Assembly: GCA_020152595.1 (NCBI GenBank)
Contig: JAIGNY010003204.1
Location: forward strand, 93,501-157,500
Reading direction: 5' to 3'
Source of the DNA: Chiridota heheva
Taxonomy: Eukaryota; Echinodermata; Holothuroidea; Apodida; Chiridotidae
Length of the DNA: 64,000 nucleotides
Position numbers and translations under genes: made by a program. Numbering within the stretch: the first letter of the stretch is position 1; each line of letters starts with the position of its first letter. The notes under the pieces are model-generated. The model did no database searches and was not told where the DNA came from. It saw nothing but the letters and a program-made list of their open reading frames with translations. Positions 56,431 to 64,000 of this stretch are shown here, one piece after another.

Positions 56431-57560
56431 AGTCGTTGATCCCCCTCTTCCCCCTTCATATTGCGGGGGTCCTCTCCCAGACTCAGTTCAGTCACGGGCT
56501 CTATGATAGCCGTTGCAGCCATCCACAGAGGTTTTCTAGTTGGGTCATTGGTCACTGACTCATGACCACTGGGGAGATAAACAAGCAAACCTTCTTTAGC
56601 TTCTTGCGTCCTTGTGGGTCAAGCAAGTTGTCTTTGGTACACAGGGGAAGCTCTGCTCAATCACCTCCCACATTCCCACTTAAGGAGTTGCAGATTCTAC
56701 TAAGTGCATAAGTGCTCTTTGTGCAGCTTCTTGCGTCCTTGTGGGTCATGCAAGTTGTCTTTGGTACACAGGAGAAGCTCTGCTCGATTCACCTCCCACA
56801 TTCCCACTTAGGGAGTTGCAGATTCTACTAAGTGCATAAGTGCTCTTTGTGCACCTTTCCCCCAAAGAAGGTCATAGTCATCTTTTGCCCAGAACCGGCA
56901 CTCATTCTGCCGCTTCCGCGCCTTCAGACATACCAGTGAACGAGGTATGGTGCCTCGTCTGGAGTCTTTGGAGTTGCTCTTATAAGTGCACAGCTGAAGT
57001 TCAGCGTTACCATTACGTACTTTTTTCGTTACGGAGATCTCATCATACTGTGTTGTGAGACATTTTCCTCTGATGGATCGTCCAAAAGCAATCTCTTAAA
57101 GTAGTTGGCACTGTTCATGGAACAGCCAGGTTATGCACTCATGTTCAAGGCATGGCCCCTTTCACAGGATATTTTGTGCAGCCATTTGGGAAAATTCATG
57201 TGACAGTTATTCTCTTGTTTTGCTTGACTTAACTTTACACAGTTTGTGTTACCTGCTAACTTTCGCTCTTGTGAAGCTGGCGCTGATGAATTTATTTCTT
57301 GGTTTGGGAATTCTTCAATTCATTTTAGCTAAACATTCCCAATCATGTTTTACTAGCCAGTTCTGTCTCATGGAAGAACTCGGTGAGTTTTGTTATGTCA
57401 TTTTAGACACTACTATGATGTTGATATCCTGTCTGAACGCTCTTTTGATTGGAATGTCTTCTAAATTTCTAACTCAGCTTCATGCGAGGTTTGCCTCAGT
57501 TATTGTTAACAGGTAGTGACATGTTCGGTTTGACTGTAACAAGGAGTGGTTTACTTTTTA
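56430..57560 (+). pseudogene. element 2 possible tyrosine recombinase remnant
   Basis: Lies where the recombinase of DIRS elements is expected. Near 56480-56550 there is a 'SHGLYDSRCSHPQRFSSWV' piece resembling the N-terminal R.ST..Y...W..F..W pattern. The catalytic R-H-R-Y was not identified. A 127-codon open run at 57133-57516 is unassigned. Confidence 0.4.
56600..56853 (+). repeat. ~125-bp tandem duplication in element 2
   Basis: 'cttcttgcgtccttgtgggt' through 'agtgcataagtgctctttgt' occurs twice, nearly identical. Confidence 0.93.
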
Positions 57561-57704
57561 TATTGTAACCTCCTATTCGGAGGTTTTTTGTCTTTAACAA
57601 GATACGGATTCTAGTCCTTTAAGAAGGATAGAACTATAGTGCGAGTTTTAGGACCATCTTTTGGAAAATTGGGCTTCGACCTGAACTTCCTTCCTTCCGC
57701 TCCT

Positions 57705-58027
57705 CGGTTGCAATCTGATTGCATATTTATAGCATGGAAGGTAAGGTATAACGTGAAGTAAATTTACCCTGCTAAGCGTAGCGGGAATATTTACGAGAGT
57801 TATACCCACCTTCCATGCGTCCCAGTCCGCCTCGCCTCTCATTTAGGCCTCGGTGGAATGTTAAATGAGGGTTATTAAAAGTCTTCTGAAGGTCAAAGCT
57901 GGGCTGGTAACTATGTTTTTAAGGTCGGTTACAAGTGCGTTAGAATTAGGTCATGGACCAGATTGTTTATAGCATGGAAGGTAAGTATAACTCTTGTAAA
58001 TATCCCCGCTATGCTAAGTGGAGTAAA
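57705..58027. repeat. internal complementary region and right inverted repeat of element 2
   Basis: 57715-57772 complements the left terminus. 57775-57820 complements the right terminus. 57850-57985 complements 54600-54735. The order is the same as in element 1. Confidence 0.78.
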
Positions 58028-58029
58028 TT

Positions 58030-58590
58030 GATTTTATTTTAGATATATGTGATTATTATAATGCATTTCATTCAATGTGTGGTATTAGAATACAAATTAG
58101 TTACAATATATTCATAACATATTTATTTTTATATTTATTTATTAAGTTGAAAATGTACTATTTTTGTTCATCCAGTTCAGTAGTGAAGTATAGTTATCTT
58201 CAATGTAAGAGGGTAGTAGACAGAACTGAATTGTAAGAGATAATATTCTCCATTATTTATCAAATGAATCCAATTAAAATTTGATTAGGTTTTCTGCCAA
58301 TTGCTGCAGCTGCAGGACACAAATTCAGTAGGAATTTTTCTTTCAGGAAATTTGATTACATTTTGTGCCAATTTTCTTTTAAACAAACTTGATAAAAAAT
58401 GATCATTTTGTTTCAGGTATGTGTGAATGTTTTAATGCATTTTCATTAAATGTGTGCTATTAGAATACATATTACTGTATGTAGTTATGCAATATATTTA
58501 TACAATTTTAGGAAAGAGGTTTATGTTAGATTTTGTATTTAAAGTATACTTTTTGTTTTTTTCCGTCAAAGGCTAAGTTCATTAGTAAAG
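58030..58590. other. AT-rich DNA with a duplicated flank
   Basis: 'attttgtgccaatttt' and nearby blocks at 58310-58380 echo 54470-54560, left of element 2. The element thus sits within a locally repeated host sequence. No gene. Confidence 0.5.
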
Positions 58591-58599
58591 AACATATTA

Positions 58600-61500
58600 T
58601 ATGAAGGAGATAGTAGAAGGAACAGATTTGTAAGACTGGTCAAGAAGAATGAAGGAGATAGTAGAAGGAATAGATTTGTAAGACTATGATCAAGAACAAT
58701 GAAGGAGATAGTAGAAGGAACAGATTTGTAAGACTACGGTCAAGAAGAATGAAGGAGATAGTAGAAGGAACAGATTTGTAAGACTATGGTCAAGAACAAT
58801 GAAGGAGATAGTAGAAGGAATAGATTTGTAAGACTATGGTCAAGAACAATGAAGGAGATAGTAGAAGGAATAGATTTGTAAGACTATGGTCAAGAACAAT
58901 GAAGGAGATAGTAGAAGGAATAGATTTGTAAGACTATGGTCAAGAACAATGAAGGAGATAGTAGAAGGAATAGATTTGTAAGACTATGGTCAAGAAGAAT
59001 GAAGGAGATAGTAGAAGGAATAGATTTGTAAGACTATGGTCAAGAACAATGAAGGAGATAGTAGAAGGAACAGATTTGTAAGGCTGGTCAAGAAGAATGA
59101 AGGAGATAGTAGAAGGAACAGATTTGTAAGACTGGTCAAGAACAATGAAGGAGATAGTAGAAGGAACAGATTTGTAACACTATGGTCAAGAACAATGAAG
59201 GAGATAGTAGAAGGAACAGATTTGTAAGACTGGTCAAGAAGAATAAAGGAGATAGTAGAAGGAACAGATTTGTAAGGCTGGTCAAGAACAATGAAGGAGA
59301 TAGTAGAAGGAACAGATTTGTAAGACTGGTCAAGAACAATGAAGGAGATAGTAGAAGGAACAGATTTGTAAGACTGGTCAAGAACAATGAAGGAGATAGT
59401 AGAAGGAACAGATTTGTAAGACTATGGTCAAGAACAATGAAGGAGATAGTAGAAGGAACAGATTTGTAAGACTGGTCAAGAACAATGAAGGAGATAGTAG
59501 AAGGAATAGATTTGTAAGACTGGTCAAGAAGAATGGAGGAGATAGTAGAAGGAATAGATTTGTAAGACTGGTCAAGAAGAATGAAGGAGATAGTAGAAGG
59601 AACAGATTTGTAAGACTGGTCAAGAAGAATGAAGGAGATAGTAGAAGGAACAGATTTGTAAGACTATGGTCAAGAAGAATGAAGGAGATAGTAGAAGGAA
59701 CAGATTTGTAAGACTGGTCAAGAACAATAATAATAATAATAATACATTTTTATATAGCGCATTATACCAAACGGTCTCAATGCGCTTTACATAAACAAAT
59801 ATAAGATGAGAAAACCTTAAGATACAAACAGTAAGAGAACAAAAAACCATACTTAAAAAGATACAAGCAGGAAAAAGTTACAAGTTCCAATGAGGGGAAC
59901 TCATGAAAAGGTGTGTTTTCAATACACTCTTAAAAATATCTAAAGTAGGGGCATTTCTGATGTAGATGGAGGAGATAGTAAAAGGAATAGATTTGTAAGA
60001 CTGGTCAAGAAGAATGAAGGAGATAGTAGAAGGAACAGATTTGTAAGACTGGTCAAGAAGAATGAAGGAGATAGTAGAAGGAACAGATTTGTAAGACTAC
60101 GGTCAAGAAGAATGAAGGAGATAGTAGAAGGAACAGATTTGTAAGACTAGGGTCAAGAACAATGAAGGAGATAGTAGAAGGAACAGATTTGTAAGACTGG
60201 TCAAGAACAATGAAGGAGATAGTAGAAGGAACAGATTTGTAAGACTACGGTCAAGAACAATGAAGGAGATAGTAGAAGGAATAGATTTGTAACACTATGG
60301 TCAAGAACAATGAAGGAGATAGTAGAAGGAACAGATTTGTAAGACTATGGTCAAGAACAATGAAGGAGATAGTAGAAGGAACAGATTTGTAAGACTATGG
60401 TCAAGAACAATGAAGGAGATAGTCGAAGGAACAGATTTGTAAGGCTGGTCAAGAAGAATGAAGGAGATAGTAGAAGGAACAGATTTGTAAGACTAGTGAA
60501 GAACAATGAAGGAGATAGTAGAAGGAACAGATTTGTAAGGCTGGTCAAGAACAATGAAGGAGATAGTAGAAGGAACAGATTTGTAAGACTACGGTCAAGA
60601 AGAATGAAGGAGATAGTAGAAGGAACAGATTTGTAAGACTATGGTCAAGAAGAATGAAGGAGATAGTAGAAGGAACAGATTTGTAAGGCTGGTCAAGAAG
60701 AATGAAGGAGATAGTAGAAGGAACAGATTTGTAAGACTATGGTCAAGAACAATGAAGGAGATAGTAGAAGGAACAGATTTGTAAGACTATGGTCAAGAAC
60801 AATGAAGGAGATAGTAGAAGGAACAGATTTGTAAGACTGGTCAATAACAATGAAGGAGATAGTAGAAGGAACAGATTTGTAAGACTAGTCAAGAACAATG
60901 AAGGAGATAGTAGAAGGAACAGATTTGTAAGACTGGTCAAGAACAATGAAGGAGATAGTAGAAGGAACAGATTTGTAAGGCTGGTCAAGAACAATGAAGG
61001 AGATAGTAAAAGGAACAGATTTGTAAGACTATGGTCAAGAACAATGAAGGAGATAGTAGAAGGAACAGATTTGTAAGACTGGTCAAGAACAATGAAGGAG
61101 ATAGTAGAAGGAACAGATTTGTAAGACTATGGTCAAGAACAATGAAGGAGATAGTAGAAGGAACAGATTTGTAAGGCTGGTCAAGAACAATGAAGGAGAT
61201 AGTAGAAGGAACAGATTTGTAAGACTACGGTCAAGAACAATGAAGGAGATAGTAGAAGGAACAGATTTGTAAGGCTGGTCAAGAACAATGAAGGAGATAG
61301 TAGAAGAACAGATTTGTAAGACTACGGTCAAGAACAATGAAGGAGATATTAGAAGGAATAGATTTGTAAGACTGGTCAAGAACAATGAAGGAGATAGTAG
61401 AAGGAATAGATTTGTAAGACTATGGTCAAGAACAATGAAGGAGATAGTAGAAGGAACAGATTTGTAAGACTACGGTCAAGAACAATGAAGGAGATAGTAG

Positions 61501-61685
61501 AAGGAACAGATTTGTAAGACTATGGTCAAGAACAATGAAGGAGATAGTAGAAGGAACAGATTTGTAAGACTATGGTCAAGAACAATGAAGGAGATAGTAG
61601 AAGGAACAGATTTGTAAGACTGGTCAAGAACAATAAAGGAGATAGTAGAAGGAACAGATTTGTAAGACTGGTCAAGAACAATGAT
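58600..61685 (+). repeat. 3-kb array of 48/50-bp units, roughly 55-60 copies
   Basis: Unit 'ggtcaagaacaatgaaggag' then 'atagtagaaggaacagatttgtaagact'. Some units add 2 bp ('at' or 'ac') before ggtcaag. Variants (aga/aca, atag/acag) are intermixed. The 48-bp units read through in a 16-residue repeat; each 50-bp unit shifts the frame into a stop. It is split by an insertion at 59726-59965. Confidence 0.97.
59726..59965 (-). mobile_element. SINE/MITE-like insertion with 'tatagcgc' motif
   Basis: Starts with (AAT)n and 'acatttttatatagcgcatt', then 'caatgcgctttacataaaca' and about 190 bp more. It interrupts the tandem array, which resumes at 59968. The (AAT)n/tatagcgc start resembles the remnant at 6110-6150. 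Confidence 0.7.
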
Positions 61686-61924
61686 TTCTACACTTATTTA
61701 ATGGAGAAGAACTCTACATTGAAAGTTTTATGAATGACTAAATTCAGTTTGGTAATAACATCACATTCTCACCAATATTTATGGATTTTATTGTATGTTT
61801 ACTGACATTTTGTGACTCGCAACCATTGGATATGTCAGGAATGAGCTAAAATATGTTCTAGTGATACCATTTCAAATACTATTAAAAAGAACACTGATAA
61901 ATGATCAAAAATGAAAGTTTTGTC

Positions 61925-62325
61925 TGCTCTTTTGCAGTCGGAAACTTAACGACAGCTCTAGAATTCAGCTCTTTTGCAGTGCTGGAAACTTAAGCTCTAG
62001 AATTTACAGCTCTAGAATTCAGCTCTTTTGCAGTCGGAAACTTAACGACAGCTCTAGATTTCAGCTCTTTTGCAGTCGGAAACTTAACGACAGCTCTAGA
62101 ATTCAGCTCTTTTGCAGTCGGAAACTTAACGATAGCTCTAGATTTCAGCTCTTTTGCAGTCTGAAACTTAACGACTGCTCTAGAATTCAGCTCTTTTGCA
62201 GTCGGAAACTTAACGACAGCTCTAGAATTCAGCTCTTTTGCAGTCAGAAACTTAACGACAGCTCTAGAATTCAGCTCTTTTGCAGTCAGAAACTTAACGA
62301 CAGCTCTAGAATTCAGTATCTCAGG
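61925..62325 (+). repeat. 42-bp tandem array, about 9 copies
   Basis: Unit 'gcagtcggaaacttaacgac' then 'agctctagaattcagctctttt'. The 160-codon minus-strand frame (61990-62472) is a 14-residue repeat with an unrelated N-terminal extension; I do not accept it as a gene. Confidence 0.96.
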
Positions 62326-62329
62326 AGCA

Positions 62330-63285
62330 GAACAAGTAATCAAGAGTTTTATGTCACAGTCCAGTCGGAAATATGACCTCGATTGACCTGGAAACTTAAT
62401 CCAAATCATGTGACAATCAATTTGACTTTTTTCATTTTTGTTGCAGATCAGCAATTTGCTCTTAAACCGCAAACCAAATATTAATCTGATGGATACTGAT
62501 GAAATAAATGACTTTTAACAATAAACGATTGTACTTTAAGTCACTATGTGATCGCTACTGTTTGCAGAACAGCCTATGAAAGATTTAAAAAATGCGATAA
62601 AATTGACAACCGACCAACACAAAAAAGTATAAAATTCACAAAAAAAACAATGTACCAATTCGTGAATCAAAACGAAATGTTGTTTAAACTATGTTCAATT
62701 TCATCACAAAGCAGGGGCCTTTTAGAAGTTTGATCACAATTTGGTTGGACCTGCTGTCAAGCTTGAACTGGATGCCATGATTATAACGCATGTGCATTGA
62801 GTGTATGTCTGTGAAATGGGTGTACAACACCAATACAAGATCCTATAGCGCTCCTGCTACTCAAGAACAACGATGCTATTTGAGGGGAAATAAAACGCTT
62901 GAGGTCTCCAAAATACACTTAGATTTGATTGTAGGGAAAGTGTATTTTAGGATATATTAAAGTAATTTCATATTCAAATTTTGAGATGGGTACCCATAAT
63001 ATTAGCTTGTAGCCTTTGATAAACTAGATAACTCAGTTTTGTTTTTACTTTCAAGGTAATAGGTAGATCAATAGCCCTTAAGTATTTTACGGAACTCAGA
63101 GTTTTAATATGCAGTAACATTTATTACAAAGTTGGTAATTTTTTTTAAAATCCCTATTAACCAACAATCGAACACCTCGTGGCTTTCAATGTTCTCTCTC
63201 ACAAAGTCTCTTGATAGACAAATTGGGCATTTTGACTATGAACCCCCTTCTTAGGTCCACCTCTGTTTAAGGAGTCCCCCTTGGT
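62330..63285. other. no gene seen
   Basis: AT-rich, without recognisable element or exon. Confidence 0.5.
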
Positions 63286-63289
63286 AATT

Positions 63290-64000
63290 ATTTAGAATGC
63301 AATACAAACATTTCTTCTAATCAAACCAAACATCCTATTTGCCCTTGCAGCTGCTAAGGCACACTGTTTAGAAGGCTTCAGATTGCTAGTAATGACAACA
63401 CCTGTAGATCCCTTACACTGTTTAGAAGGCTTCAGATTGCTAGTAATGACAACACCTAGATCCCTTTCTTGATCAACACAACCAAGATTTGAACCATTTA
63501 TGCAGTAATCAAAAGCCAAATTGCCCCTGACCAAATTGAATAACTGCATTTATCAACATTGAATGACATCTGCCATGTTTGGGCCCAAGAAACTAACTTA
63601 TTCAGATCAGTTTGCAAAAGTGAAGAATCCCTAGCATCATCAACAATCCTGAAGAGCTTAGTGTCATCAGCAAATTTACAAATCCTGGAGCCAAGGGAAC
63701 ATCAATAGCATTAATGAAGATTAAGAAAAGAAGCTAACTCAATACAGAACCCTGAGGAACATGACTTGTAACCTTCTTCCATGGAGATACTTCAGCATTA
63801 ACAACAAGTCTTTGTGATCTGTCAACTAACCAAGAATTTATCCAACCGGCACACTTTCCCTTTACACCAAGCGCTCTTCTTTTTATCTTGAGCCTGCCTA
63901 ACGGAACCTTATCAAATGCTTTTTGGAAGTCTAAATAGATAACATCCACATTATGACCAGAATCAACTAGTTTAGTAACATCATCAAAAAACTCCAATAA
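63290..64000 (-). mobile_element. CR1/jockey-like LINE (family L-B), cut by the window end
   Basis: Minus strand: VDVIYLDFQKAFDKVPLGRL (RT motif A) and SHVPQGSVLS (motif B) near 63734-63997, then a decayed motif C region, then 63292-63549 with ERDLGVVITSNLKPSKQC and RANRMFGLIRR. The latter is the post-RT segment common to this LINE group. Same family as 10316-11420 but retaining the C-terminal part. Confidence 0.9.
63361..63468 (-). repeat. ~54-bp direct duplication inside the LINE
   Basis: 'acactgtttagaaggcttca' through 'caacacct..agatccctt' occurs twice in succession. It duplicates the GVVITSNLKPSKQC coding segment in frame. Confidence 0.92.

Larger units (their letters stand above)
54582..58027 (+). 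mobile_element. DIRS-like retroelement 2, ~3.4 kb, older and 5'-deleted
   Basis: Same end structure as element 1: left repeat 54582-54735, internal complementary region about 57710-57790, right inverted repeat about 57850-58027. It retains clearer protein remnants: RT connection, RNase H DAS block and C-terminal conserved region. Compared with element 1, many CG dinucleotides are TG or CA and the hairpin/module array is absent. Stops and duplications make it inactive. Confidence 0.82.

Noticed and set aside
58600..61385. Repeat protein VKNNEGDSRRNRFVRL in many short frames
   Set aside because: The 50-bp units repeatedly shift the frame into stops. No continuous frame spans the array and frames are open on both strands.
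61990..62472. 160-codon minus-strand frame with 14-residue repeats
   Set aside because: Produced by a 42-bp tandem repeat. The unique N-terminal part shows no domain.

Overview
The window is eukaryotic: intron-split coding sequence, AT-rich non-coding DNA, long (TA)n tracts, minisatellites, tRNA-derived SINEs, LINEs, inverted-repeat elements and DIRS-type retroelements. A CR1-like LINE carrying a 2A-like motif next to a PHD finger, DIRS elements and frequent 'taggcctac'-type sequence suggest a marine invertebrate deuterostome. An echinoderm is my best guess; this is inference from style, not a database match.

The one clear host gene is an SLC45-family (major facilitator, proton-coupled sugar transporter) gene on the plus strand. 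Six coding exons at 27624-28251, 32629-32781, 33793-34322, 45509-45619, 49311-49519 and 51672-51926 join with consistent splice phases into about 628 codons. They carry the family's cytoplasmic GRRRPF loop and 12 predicted membrane spans. Two oddities stand out: a one-base frameshift in a T run of exon 3 (34196-34200), and at least three decayed tandem copies of exon 2 just upstream of the real exon. A second possible host exon, a short terminal one with a good acceptor, lies at 1491-1580.

Layout. 0-9 kb: dispersed repeats, a TIR element with TCAT duplication, a 16-bp minisatellite, SINEs inserted into older repeats, and a ~290-bp satellite. 9.4-10.2 kb: (TA)n. 10.3-11.4 kb: 3'-truncated LINE. 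11.4-17 kb: unassigned DNA with a TTA-flanked MITE, (TA)n and a dispersed repeat shared with 22.98-23.74 kb. 17.3-21.4 kb: CR1-like LINE (2A motif, PHD, endonuclease, RT) broken by two SINEs. 21.9 kb: THAP-domain fragment. 25.26-27.04 kb: second LINE copy that preserves both SINE-empty sites. 27.5-52 kb: the SLC45 gene. Intron 3 (11.2 kb) contains a 7.8-kb GC- and CpG-rich DIRS-like element. 53.6-62.3 kb: tandem arrays around a second, older 3.4-kb DIRS-like element. 63.3-64 kb: another LINE running off the end.

Most long open frames in the window are products of tandem repeats and are rejected. The most interesting material is the pair of DIRS-like elements: inverted terminal repeats, an internal complementary region and decayed RT/RNase H, one of them with a hairpin-studded GC-rich array. 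Next are the exon-2 duplications, and the nested insertions whose empty sites survive elsewhere in the same window.
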